Source of the DNA: Rickettsia typhi
GTDB taxonomy: Bacteria > Pseudomonadota > Alphaproteobacteria > Rickettsiales > JABSSG01
Direction: 5' to 3'
DNA length: 44,564 bases
NCBI GenBank assembly: GCA_945905715.1
Contig: CAMDPW010000008.1
Span: forward strand, 1-44,564
Positions 20,702 to 28,984 of the stretch are shown one piece after another. Made by a program: the position numbers and the translations under genes. A model generated the notes under the pieces. It made no database searches, was not told the DNA's origin, and worked only from the letters and a program-made list of their open reading frames with translations. Every line of letters starts with the position of its first letter. Within the stretch, counting starts at the first letter, position 1.

Positions 20702-23080
20702 ATGATACTTCCAGGCATACTTTATGGAACACTTCAATATAAAAACCAAACTGCCGCATTAACAGAAGTAGCTTTGAAGGCTGGGTTTAGAGCATTTGAC
20801 AGCTCAACTGTTTATGATGAAGAACAAGTAGGTGTTGGTTTTTCAAAATATGCTATAGATCGTAATAAAACGTGGATTCAAACAAAATTTAGTCCTGCTG
20901 GGAAGAAATATGACATGGTGTTTAACACCTATATCTCTCTGTATGAACAAGTTTTCCAATCATTTGACTGGTCTTTGCAAGCTTTGCATATTAATTATTT
21001 AGATGCATATATAGTTCATAGTACCGTAGGTCATCCAGAGCTTATTGATGAAGATTTTGAAATTTGGCAAGCTCTAGAGGCGATACATAACTCAGGACAA
21101 ATAAATTATATTGGCGTTAGTAATGTAAATTTAAATCAATTAAAATCTTACACAAGCGTGGTAAAGGTCAAGCCTACTATTGTACAAAATAATTTTAGAT
21201 GTAACTCTGTCGAAGATTTAGAACTTTTGCAATATTGTTTAGAAAATTCAATAGCCTATCAAGGTTTTTCCTTACCACGTCTTAATGCAGAATTATTAGA
21301 GCATGATAAGGTGTCTGCCTTAGCAAAAGAGCATAACGCTACTAACATGCAAATTATGCTCCAGTTTTTTCAAGCGATTGGTTTGACGCCTTTGATAGGC
21401 GCTAGGACGGAACAACATATTAAAGATAATATAATAGGTAATATACAACTTAGCTCTAGTGAAGTTCAGGAAATTGCAAATCTAACTTCTCATCCATATC
21501 TTATCTTATCTATCTACTCTAAATTACAAAGTGGTGAGTTTATGAAAACTCAAACTGTAGTTGATGCTATCATGCATTGCCCAGCCGAACAGTTGCCTGA
21601 TTGTATGAATAAGTTAGCGCCACATCTTGCAAAAATTGATCCTAATAGTTTGGCAGAGATAATAGCTCATAAAGAGCAAAATATTATAGGTTATCTAAAA
21701 CAAATTGGCATTGCGCTAACTAGTAATGGCTGTACCAAAATTATTAAAGCTAAGGGTGTTGAGTTTATTAGCCTGTTGCAAAATGAATTAAATATTCCAG
21801 CCGATAAGCTTCTAATGGCAACATTGCATTTGGATGACTCACAATATTTTGATACGCTTTTTCATGAAGCTGATTTAGAAAAACTAACCAAACACGAAAT
21901 TTCACAAATAATAAAAATTAAACCGTCTACTATCGATAATTTTGTAAAAGCCAATATTACGGTTGAAAAATTATTAGCAGCTGTATCAAGTTTAGATGAA
22001 ACAGAATATTTTGATGATCTAATTAATAAATCAGACTTAGGCAAATTAACTAGTGGAGATCTAATTACTATTATTAATAATAAAGGCCTTCAGATTATTG
22101 CTAGACTAGGCAATAAAGCTGCTGATTTCTCTAAATTAACATACGGCGAATGCGAATCACTTGTTGCTTCTTATGGAATTGAAGTAATCTACATTTTAAA
22201 AGAAGCAACCAATATACCTGCACATAAACTTCTTTTTGTAGCTCTAACTTTAGGTGACAAAGAATTGCCTGATATTCTTATAAAACAAGCAGATTTATCA
22301 CAATTTACTGTAGCTAGAATAGCAAAAGTAATAGAGTGTTATCCCGCTGCTTTAGATTCATTTATAATGTCTAATGTTATATTAAATTTGTTAGAAGCAA
22401 TTTTATCCATAAAAAGTGTTAAATATCTTGATGATTTCATCAATAAGGCTGACTTAGGTAAGCTAAATGAAGTAGGTTCATATGATTTTTTTAATTATAT
22501 AAATGATATTATTACCATAGGGGGGCATGAAGTTATTAAAAAGCTAGAAGCTTCTGGTGTAACTTTTAGTAAGCTATCTGGATATGCATTAAAGAATATT
22601 ATTAATGGTCAAGGTCTTGAGGTTATTGAAAAACTAAAGATTGTCAGGGCAGATTTTAGTGAATTAGTTAAATATTATCTCAAGGATGTGTTAAATCACG
22701 ATCCAAATGCTATATATGAATTGATAAAAGTTGGTATTCCAGTTAATCAATTGTTAATAGTAGCATCAGACATAAATAATACTAAATATTTTGATGACTT
22801 AGTTGTTAAAGCTAGCTTAAATGATTTAAATTCATATGATTTTATAACTATCATAAAAAATAAATTTGAGAGCTCTAGTCGTGAATATATTAATATAATA
22901 CCAACAAAAGTTGGTAGAGAAATATATTATCTTTCTAATGCAGAACAAAAGAGAGAGGCGCTTGATAATGTAAGTAATTGCATTATTGACCAACCATGTT
23001 TCAAAAAATGCTTAACCTATGAGGCAGGAAGTCACCTGGAATGTGCCGGTGTATATAACCATTCGCATGAAGAATTGTAG
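20702..23080 (+). CDS. Aldo-keto reductase fused to helical repeats, C-terminal HEEL
   Basis: This 792-residue protein has two parts. Residues 1 to about 270 form an aldo-keto reductase with the full catalytic tetrad D33, Y38, K62 and H106, so NAD(P)H-dependent carbonyl reduction is plausible. From about 280 to 730 runs a helical domain with five degenerate repeats of roughly 70-80 residues, recognisable by the core pattern KLL-A-x-LD-xxYFD-L-xKADL-KL. The tail is Cys-rich (CFKKCLTYEAGSHLEC) and ends SHEEL, a eukaryotic ER-retrieval-type signal. No N-terminal signal peptide is visible. It is the first gene inside the tRNA-Arg island. I know of no standard family with this fusion. A host-directed effector is the best guess. 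Confidence 0.8.
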   Translation: MILPGILYGTLQYKNQTAALTEVALKAGFRAFDSSTVYDEEQVGVGFSKYAIDRNKTWIQTKFSPAGKKYDMVFNTYISLYEQVFQSFDWSLQALHINYLDAYIVHSTVGHPELIDEDFEIWQALEAIHNSGQINYIGVSNVNLNQLKSYTSVVKVKPTIVQNNFRCNSVEDLELLQYCLENSIAYQGFSLPRLNAELLEHDKVSALAKEHNATNMQIMLQFFQAIGLTPLIGARTEQHIKDNIIGNIQLSSSEVQEIANLTSHPYLILSIYSKLQSGEFMKTQTVVDAIMHCPAEQLPDCMNKLAPHLAKIDPNSLAEIIAHKEQNIIGYLKQIGIALTSNGCTKIIKAKGVEFISLLQNELNIPADKLLMATLHLDDSQYFDTLFHEADLEKLTKHEISQIIKIKPSTIDNFVKANITVEKLLAAVSSLDETEYFDDLINKSDLGKLTSGDLITIINNKGLQIIARLGNKAADFSKLTYGECESLVASYGIEVIYILKEATNIPAHKLLFVALTLGDKELPDILIKQADLSQFTVARIAKVIECYPAALDSFIMSNVILNLLEAILSIKSVKYLDDFINKADLGKLNEVGSYDFFNYINDIITIGGHEVIKKLEASGVTFSKLSGYALKNIINGQGLEVIEKLKIVRADFSELVKYYLKDVLNHDPNAIYELIKVGIPVNQLLIVASDINNTKYFDDLVVKASLNDLNSYDFITIIKNKFESSSREYINIIPTKVGREIYYLSNAEQKREALDNVSNCIIDQPCFKKCLTYEAGSHLECAGVYNHSHEEL

Positions 23081-23417
23081 AAGTTAGCCAAGTAAGTTGC
23101 AGTGAAAGTCTTTAGGCATTGTAATTTATATCAAATAAAGATCATTATAAGCAAGTTGTTGCCTACTGCTTAGTTCAATAGCCACTATGGCTTTTTTGCC
23201 TAGTTATTATTAGAGAGAATTTTAAACAAGAAATCATCTCGTGAAATATTGATTCGCTACGCGTCTCATGTTATTCACACCATACGCACCCTATGGTGCA
23301 TTCGCTGTAAACTACTCCTAACCTAGATTACAAGCATGCCGTATAAGTACCGACAACTTATTGCAATGTTATGCGTATGCATACGTATGAATTTTTGCAA
23401 GCAGCCTTTAGATTGCC
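23081..23417. other. Non-coding stretch after the AKR-repeat gene
   Basis: No supported gene. It contains one copy of a dispersed 60-bp repeat (23251-23310) and leads into the 3' end of the broken SIR2-like gene on the minus strand. Confidence 0.5.
23251..23310. repeat. Dispersed palindromic repeat, copy 1
   Basis: This 60-bp segment starts GATTCGCTACGCGTCTCAT and contains the hairpin GCACC-CTAT-GGTGC. It aligns with 26967-27025 at roughly 80% identity with small indels. It may be a small palindromic or mobile non-coding repeat like those scattered in Rickettsiales genomes. Confidence 0.6.
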
Positions 23418-23683
23418 TTATAACCGTACGTACTTATACGTATAGTTTCCAGCGATTTTAAATTTGAGAGCTTGGTAATATTTAGTAAGTTTGTGTTTTT
23501 CTATTTGATCGGTTTTATCAACACCCATAATCATTAACTCTCCATTCTCTGTCTCAAAATTTGAAGATCCGTGAAGCTTAATGTAGAATTTTTTCTGCGA
23601 ATCTAAACTACCATTCCATGAGTCGTCTGGAGATTGAATGGACTCTCTTGTTTTGTTATTAATTTGTATAGTGTGGGAATATT

Positions 23684-24631
23684 AGACCTCTTCGGAAACT
23701 AGACTTTTGATAAAAAAAGCTAATATTTGCTCTGGAGGTGTATATGAAATACGAACAGATCAAATTATTAGAAGATGAAAAATTTCGCAGATTGACAGGC
23801 GTAAAAAAAGCTACATTTGAGAAAATGACGGTAATTCTTCGAGAAGCTGAAATCAAGAAGAAAGCACAAGGTGGAAGGAAGAGCAAGCTTAGCATAGAGG
23901 ATCGTCTGCTTATGGCTCTTGAGTACATCCGTGAATACCGAACATATTTTCATGTAAGTCAAAGTTATGGGGTTAGTGAAAGTACGGCATACGATATAAT
24001 TAAGTGGATAGAAGATACGTTAATCAAGCATCCTGATTTTGCTTTACCTGGTCGTAAAGCCTTGCTTAAGAGTGATATGGAATATGAGGTTGTGCTTATT
24101 GATGCGACAGAAACGCAGGTAGAGCGTCCAAAAAAAAGAAGAGTAAAGAGCAAGAAAAGGATTAAAAATCGTAACAACAGGCAAAAACAGTTTTATTCAG
24201 GCAAGAAGAAGAAACACACTTTAAAGAGGCAAATTGTTGTAGACAAAAGAACAAAGCAAGTTATATGCACTGCATTTTCAAATGGTAAGCGTCATGACTT
24301 TAAGCTCTTTAAAGAATCCAGAACAAAAATACATCCTGAAGTGAAAGTTATTACAGACACCGGATATCAAGGGATACAAAAGCTACATGTTAAATCTGAA
24401 TTGCTAAAAAAGAAGACTAAGAAAAATCCTTTAACAAAAGATGATAAGAAGAAAAACCAGGAGCTTGCAAGTGAAAGGGTCGCAAATGAAAATGTTATCG
24501 GTATGATTAAACGATTCAGAATCGTATCTGACAAATATAGGAATAGACGCAAGAGATTTGGTCTTAGGTTCAATTTAATCTCTGCCATTTACAATATGGA
24601 ATTACAAAAATGATAGTTTCCGAAGAGGTCT
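23684..24631 (+). mobile_element. IS5-family insertion sequence, ISL2-like group
   Basis: This 948-bp element has perfect 18-bp terminal inverted repeats (AGACCTCTTCGGAAACTA at 23684-23701, complement at 24614-24631). It is flanked by the 3-bp direct repeat ATT (23681-23683 and 24632-24634). A 3-bp ANT target matches the ISL2 group of IS5. One transposase gene fills it. Intact ends, target duplication and gene suggest recent insertion. Confidence 0.9.
23744..24613 (+). CDS. IS5-family (ISL2-like) DDE transposase
   Basis: This 289-residue transposase starts at ATG 23744, chosen because GGAGG (23734-23738) is 5 bases upstream; an in-frame GTG at 23738 overlaps that site. An N-terminal helix-turn-helix region (GGRKSKLSIEDRLLMALEY, VSESTAYDII) precedes a DDE_Tnp_4-type catalytic domain: Asp in LIDATETQVERP, Asp in VITDTGYQGI, Glu in ANENVIGMIKRF. 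The very basic KKRRVKSKKRIKNRNNRQKQF stretch is typical of the group. No frameshift is seen, so it is probably active. Confidence 0.92.
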   Translation: MKYEQIKLLEDEKFRRLTGVKKATFEKMTVILREAEIKKKAQGGRKSKLSIEDRLLMALEYIREYRTYFHVSQSYGVSESTAYDIIKWIEDTLIKHPDFALPGRKALLKSDMEYEVVLIDATETQVERPKKRRVKSKKRIKNRNNRQKQFYSGKKKKHTLKRQIVVDKRTKQVICTAFSNGKRHDFKLFKESRTKIHPEVKVITDTGYQGIQKLHVKSELLKKKTKKNPLTKDDKKKNQELASERVANENVIGMIKRFRIVSDKYRNRRKRFGLRFNLISAIYNMELQK

Positions 24632-25152
24632 ATTTAATACCATTAAACCATATATTTGGTTTTAACCCCGGGTGTATAAAATCTTCTAATTGATAAAATT
24701 GATATTCTATGAGCAAATCTTGATTAACAGTGAAAATACCGTCAAATTTATTTAGGAACTCAATAACTTTGGCAAGAGTAGGACATGCGCAACTATCAAA
24801 AGCAATATTATATTTATCAAAAATTTTTCGTATAGCTCCTTGGAGAGTTTTATAATTTTTTATTGCAGCGTCATTATTTTGTTCTACTTCCTTCTTAATT
24901 TGATCTAAGGCATATTCAAAGTCTTTTTTATAATTTTCCCATAACACCTCTTTCATTCTTTCGCTCTTCTGAATATCCTTATCGCCTAATAGTAATGCAA
25001 AAAAATCATTAGCTAGAGGAAATCCATAATTTTTGCTAAACCCAGCGCCTGTAAAAAGATAATATTTCATAGTAATAATTAGAATTAAAAATTAGTCAAT
25101 ACTGCTAAGCCAAATATAATATGGATTTGAACATAAAGCAAAATTCTACCAA

Positions 25153-25644
25153 TTAACTATGCCAAATACGAGCTGATATAGTATCTACTGAATGGCAAAA
25201 TGCTGCTAGTTCATTCATAACACGCTTTTTACCCGAGTAATCTTCGTTTTCGCCATGTATATATTTTAGGGCATTTAGCTCTTGTTCAGAAAAAACTATG
25301 CTGTACTTTTTTTGTAATGTGGTTTGATAGTAAAGTTTTTTATCTATAATTTCATTTGTGGTATATTTCCAAATTTTTTCTATATCATGAAAATATAAAA
25401 CAATAAAACACTCACTTAATTTAAATGGAAGGGGGCGTATTTTACATAATGCGCCATAGATACTATCTGCAATATTGAAGCATTCTTGTATATGATCTAA
25501 ATAACCGCCTTTCCACGCTTGGTGATTAGAGTTAGAGCCCTTAGCCTCTAGTATCAACAACAAGTGATCTTCATGAAATTTAATAATAGATTTTTTTCTT
25601 TGGTCTTCTAAAGTTTTAAGATAGTCAATTAATTGATGCATCAT
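25153..25644 (-). CDS. HD-domain phosphohydrolase-like protein
   Basis: This 163-residue protein shows HD-domain features: His41 and the GGYLDHI segment (His51), the paired His86-Asp87 in LYFHDIEKIW, and Asp154 in CHSVDTISARIW. Such proteins are metal-dependent phosphohydrolases, often acting on nucleotides. The start codon lies inside the end of the AbiEii-like gene (20-bp overlap) and the SIR2-like gene follows after 82 bp, so the three form one minus-strand operon. The reading frame is intact although both neighbours are broken. A role in defence is inferred from the context only. Confidence 0.65.
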   Translation of the reverse strand: MMHQLIDYLKTLEDQRKKSIIKFHEDHLLLILEAKGSNSNHQAWKGGYLDHIQECFNIADSIYGALCKIRPLPFKLSECFIVLYFHDIEKIWKYTTNEIIDKKLYYQTTLQKKYSIVFSEQELNALKYIHGENEDYSGKKRVMNELAAFCHSVDTISARIWHS

Positions 25645-26245
25645 AACACTTTCTCAACTTTTCTCTGATAACCGAAAGTACCATGTCAACTTCAGGTGTT
25701 TCAACAACCAAGGGCGTAATCCAAATGTCCCATGTTTTATTAATTTCAGCAATGGTGATTGGTTGGAAGAAGTCTTCAATATTGGAGAATGATATGGATT
25801 TGATAGTACATTTCTTTTCTAGTGCATTCCTAATTACTTCGTAGTTTATTTCTGAATAAAATGATAAAAAGATTTTGTATAGATCGTAGTAATCTCTGGT
25901 TCTAGATCTTGCCCAGCTATGTTCATGTAACTTTTTGGTAAATTGCAAAATAGCACGCAGTTTTTCAGCGATTATTTCTTCTAGTGAGTATGTAAGTATT
26001 GAGCTATCCATAATTTCACCATAGCCATGTATTAGCTTTCGCTCGACTAATGGCATTACTACCATCTCACTCATGGTAATTTCTACCATAACCTTGACCA
26101 TTGGTTCTCTGTGCCATGGCAATTTGGCTCTTACTACGAAGGCAAGTTGGCCATCTGGATTAGTATTTATATAAATTGCAATCTCCTTGCCATGACTTTT
26201 TATGAGTTTTAGCTTGTTCAATATAACTCTCAAATAATTGTTCAA
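25625..26245 (-). pseudogene. AbiEii/AbiGii-toxin-like protein, N-terminal domain lost
   Basis: The 206-codon frame matches the C-terminal part of AbiEii-like nucleotidyltransferase toxins: VKVMVEITMSEMVV, then SLEEIIAEKLRAILQ and RSRTRDYYDLYKI, where family members have an EKLRAL...ARDLYDLY pattern. The N-terminal nucleotidyltransferase core (GG-S/T motif and D-x-D) is missing. The first 20 or so codons are integrase sequence read in another frame, so a deletion near 26180-26190 joined the two genes. The product is unlikely to be an active toxin. No AbiEi-type antitoxin gene is present. Confidence 0.65.
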
Positions 26246-26549
26246 TAGTAGATTCAGCTTTGAGGTTGCGTTTTTCTTGGTTAGGATTTTTACCTTGAAC
26301 TATTTGCGCTCTTATTTCTGGGACTTTAGCTCTGGCATTAAAGATTGTTATATCTGGATATTTGCCTATAAGAATTCTTTCTGGTCTGCCTGCAATCTTT
26401 CTATAAACGAAAAAGCTTTTATAACCAGTGCTAGTAACGCAGATGCCAAGATCTTCGATATATTGATCGTAATAATAATCACGCTTACCTTTTTCTGGAA
26501 TTGGTAATGCGTCTATTGCCTTTTTTGTAAAATTAAATTGCTTTTTCAT
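26160..26549 (-). pseudogene. Tyrosine integrase remnant (DUF4102 N-terminal part)
   Basis: The 129-codon frame starts MKKQFNFTKKAIDALPIPEKG and continues with YKSFFVYRKIAGRPERILIGKYP, the arm-binding DUF4102 domain of P4-like integrases. The core-binding domain begins (TIEQLFESYIEQAKTHKKSW) and then stops; the catalytic domain with Arg-His-Arg-Tyr is gone. It sits 144 bp from the right att repeat and reads inward, as expected for a tRNA-targeting island. The deletion that removed its 3' end also removed the AbiEii 5' end. Confidence 0.85.
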
Positions 26550-26555
26550 TTTCTG

Positions 26556-26574
26556 GTGCTACCCCGGTGCTACC
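26556..26574 (+). repeat. GTGCTACC-type repeat, right end of island
   Basis: Two tandem GTGCTACC units, then CTTTTTAATAGATATAGG, just upstream of the integrase start codon on its coding strand. It pairs with the copy at 20539-20556. Likely integrase arm sites or an autoregulatory operator. Confidence 0.5.
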
Positions 26575-26692
26575 TTTTTAATAGATATAGGTAAAAAACG
26601 GTAAATATACCTAGAGTAAAAACTAGCTCTAAAGCTAGGCTATGTCAACATAAATAAATGATAATCAAATTAGATAAACACATGCCTTATAA

Positions 26693-26740
26693 GACTACGA
26701 ATCAAAAGGCCGGGCGTTCGAATCGCTCAGGGTGCACCAA
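26693..26740 (+). repeat. Right attachment repeat (tRNA-Arg 3' fragment)
   Basis: A 48-bp copy of the 3' half of tRNA-Arg including CCA; the 5' half of the tRNA is absent, so it is not a functional tRNA. It marks the other end of the island. Confidence 0.88.
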
Positions 26741-26966
26741 AAAATTAAGGAGTTGCTGGATTTTAGGTTTTTCGAGTTATCTTTATTTTCTACACTTCAA
26801 AACAAAGATCATCGATTTTTATAAAGTATTCTCTATATGTAATCCTTTGTGGTAAGCGTAAATCTTTTTCTATAATGATGGGGCTAACTCTTTTGATGAG
26901 AACTCAATTGCCATTTGGCTTTTTAATTAAGACATTTTGGATAAAAACTTAGAATAGTAAAAGATT

Positions 26967-27025
26967 GATTCGCTAGCACGTCTCATATCTCACACCAATC
27001 GCACCCTATAGTGCATTACGTGTAA
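26967..27025. repeat. Dispersed palindromic repeat, copy 2
   Basis: This copy starts GATTCGCTAGCACGTCTCAT, has the weaker hairpin GCAC-CCTATA-GTGC, and is followed by a similar GTAA. It lies about 230 bp outside the island's right att repeat, whereas copy 1 is inside the island. Confidence 0.6.
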
Positions 27026-27729
27026 CTTTGTCTTAGCCAGCGTTTGTACATATGTTGTACATACAAAAAAAGCTTGTTACGTAATACAACATAATACACA
27101 AACTAGAAAGCAGGTTAAAAAAACCTTGTAGCTATTGGTTTCATCAGGAATTTATGGGTAAAAATGACTTGTAAAAAATACAATATTTTTAGAGCCAAAG
27201 ACTAGATTTATCAAGTATTTAAAGACCTACTTTTCGCTTTTCAAGAGTTCGTTAAAGCTACCCCCCCAACTTGCACCTCTATTATTCATAACGAATTTTA
27301 TAACCCAACGCTGAAAAGTTGTATGATCTCCATTTCCTCTAATTCTCTGTAACTTAGAGAAAATCTACATTTCATATATACGAAAAGCATTATGATTTCA
27401 GAGAATGAACAAAAAAACCCTTAAAATGTTTAAGAAATTTAGACTGAGATATGAAATAGCATTTTCTTATCTTTTTGTTTTATCTTATCCATCTTTTCTA
27501 TTGATTGCAACAGATGCAACAAAACCATATTGAGTGTTAACAACCGCTACAAATATATTACTTAATATCGAACTTTTTCCAGATTATATTTAGGTAGATA
27601 TAACTCTTTCCAGATAGCTTGTTAAGAGGGTTTTGTAAAAAATACAAACACTTCTTCTCATTGTTGTTATCTAGTAGTATATTTTTTTATTGTATATTGC
27701 TACTGTTTTGTATTAGAAGATTATAACAG

Positions 27730-27770
27730 GTTAAGCAATATATTCAAGCTGCGGCTAAAAGTTGCTTAAC
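27730..27770 (+). promoter_or_regulatory. Leader hairpin upstream of the sulfotransferase gene
   Basis: GTTAAGCAA (27730-27738) pairs perfectly with TTGCTTAAC (27762-27770), with a small inner AGC/GCT stem. TTATAAC occurs as a direct repeat on both sides (27721-27727, 27771-27777). It lies 30 bp before the start codon. It could be an operator or an mRNA leader structure; no T-run follows. Confidence 0.4.
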
Positions 27771-27799
27771 TTATAACAAGAGATAATATGGTATAAAAG

Positions 27800-28984
27800 A
27801 TGCCGCCTCCAGTTACTGAAAGAAATAAAGATTTATTATTTGCAAGTAATCAATTAAAAATATTACCTACTGTAAAATTAAATAATCAACCGTTTGCGCT
27901 TAAAGAGCCAATAGTTTTTCTTCACCAATCAAAAACCGCAGGAACTAACGTCGATTATTTGATAAAAGCAATCGTATCCTTGCGACAAGGAGAGTTAATT
28001 GAAGAAAGAGCTAGAGTTCCATTTAAAGAAGGAATCTCACCTAATTTATTTGTTGAAGGTTCTATAGGTGGCTTAAATACTATTTATAATGAACCAGAAA
28101 GATTTGATTGCACTAGAAGAGAAATCAAATTTATCAGTGGTCATATGCCTTTACCTACTCTCCAGCATGAAGTAGAACACTTCAAAACTCAAGTTAGTTA
28201 CATAACGCTTGTTAGAGATCCTATCGATAGAGAATTGTCGCTAGCAAATTTTGTCTACCAACGTAAATATATTGAACGAGATGGAGCTGAAGATTTTATC
28301 TTGGATAAAAAAATTGATAATTTACAAACTAGATTCTTAGCCGGCGAAGAATATATGACTGGGAAATGTACTGAAGCCACTTTTACAAAAGCAAAAGAAA
28401 ATATCTTGAATAGACTAACATTAACGGTCCCCACCGAAGATGTCGAAATTCTTATGAGCATATTGTCATCTCATTTAGGAGCTGAAAATGTTGCTTATTC
28501 AAAAGGACAAATTTCGGGAATGAAGATTTTTACTAGAGAAAACAGTGAATTATGCAAAAAAATTGCAAATAAAAATAAATTTGACGTTAGGTTGTATGAT
28601 TTTACAAAAGAAAATTGGGAAAATTGGAAAGATGGTAATATAGAATCTATCTCTGATAATAAGGATCCTTCTAAGGAATATCTAGTCTTAAGTCCATTAT
28701 TTTATCAAACAAAAATTCCTGCAATGATGGATCTGTCTCAAATAGAAAATTATGCTGATGATCGATCTGAGCTAGTAATCATCAATCAAAATATGAATCG
28801 TAATGTTATTGATTCTACATTAGTAACGCCAGAAATATTATCAGCTAGTCACATTAACTTAGATAGTAAATTAACCACTGATGGCGGTGAGTCTAACTCA
28901 TTATCGCCAGAGATATTATTGCAAATGGAAAATACCTCTAATCAAATAACCGGACAATTATTGGAGATGGTTATTGATGAGTGA
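27800..28984 (+). CDS. Sulfotransferase-family protein
   Basis: This 394-residue protein has the two PAPS-binding signatures of eukaryotic-type sulfotransferases. The 5'-phosphosulfate loop lies in FLHQSKTAGTNVDYL (residues about 40-54). The 3'-phosphate-binding region is ITLVRDPIDRELSLANFVY (about 134-152). It would transfer sulfate from PAPS to a glycan or other acceptor. The C-terminal 100 residues are polar and unmatched. No signal peptide is visible. An ATG 12 bp upstream is followed by a stop, which fixes the start at 27800. It stands alone between decayed regions. Sulfotransferases are rare in reduced intracellular bacteria, so transfer and a host target are plausible but unproven. It ends VIDE, not an ER-type signal. 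Confidence 0.75.
   Translation: MPPPVTERNKDLLFASNQLKILPTVKLNNQPFALKEPIVFLHQSKTAGTNVDYLIKAIVSLRQGELIEERARVPFKEGISPNLFVEGSIGGLNTIYNEPERFDCTRREIKFISGHMPLPTLQHEVEHFKTQVSYITLVRDPIDRELSLANFVYQRKYIERDGAEDFILDKKIDNLQTRFLAGEEYMTGKCTEATFTKAKENILNRLTLTVPTEDVEILMSILSSHLGAENVAYSKGQISGMKIFTRENSELCKKIANKNKFDVRLYDFTKENWENWKDGNIESISDNKDPSKEYLVLSPLFYQTKIPAMMDLSQIENYADDRSELVIINQNMNRNVIDSTLVTPEILSASHINLDSKLTTDGGESNSLSPEILLQMENTSNQITGQLLEMVIDE

Larger units (their letters stand above)
23418..25070 (-). pseudogene. SIR2-like NAD-binding protein, split by an IS
   Basis: The 5' part (25070-24633, 146 codons) begins MKYYLFTGAGFSKNYGFP, the GAGxS motif of SIR2-like domains, and has FTVNQDLLIE matching the TxNxD/E motif. 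The IS at 23684-24631 interrupts it. Removing the IS plus one ATT copy restores the frame exactly into 23680-23418, which encodes YIKLHGSSNF (catalytic-type His183) and MIMGVDKTDQIEKH, again SIR2-like. The rebuilt product is about 233 residues. Its C-terminus lacks the usual GYSxxDxxI ending, so it was perhaps already truncated. SIR2-like NADases often serve in antiphage defence. It follows the HD gene on the same strand. Confidence 0.8.
20444..26740. mobile_element. Decayed integrative element at tRNA-Arg
   Basis: The 3' half of tRNA-Arg (20444-20491) recurs at 26693-26740 with a single mismatch (T20461 versus C26710). A tyrosine-integrase remnant reads inward from the right end. The 6.3-kb interior holds an AKR/helical-repeat gene, an IS, and remnants of a SIR2-like, an HD-domain and an AbiEii-like gene. 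This is the classic layout of a tRNA-targeting genomic island. The integrase lacks its catalytic domain, so the element is immobile by itself. Confidence 0.85.
26741..27799. other. 1.06-kb gene-free stretch right of the island
   Basis: No supported gene on either strand. It contains copy 2 of the dispersed repeat (26967-27025) and a 5' leader hairpin just before the sulfotransferase gene. The rest is AT-rich with dense stops and looks decayed. Confidence 0.5.

Noticed and set aside
24630-25070. A complete 146-aa gene on the minus strand.
   Set aside because: Its last codons and stop arise at the IS end; removing the IS restores a longer SIR2-like frame, so it is a truncated gene.
26693-26740. 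Second functional tRNA-Arg.
   Set aside because: Only the part from the anticodon loop to CCA is present; the 5' half and acceptor partner are missing.
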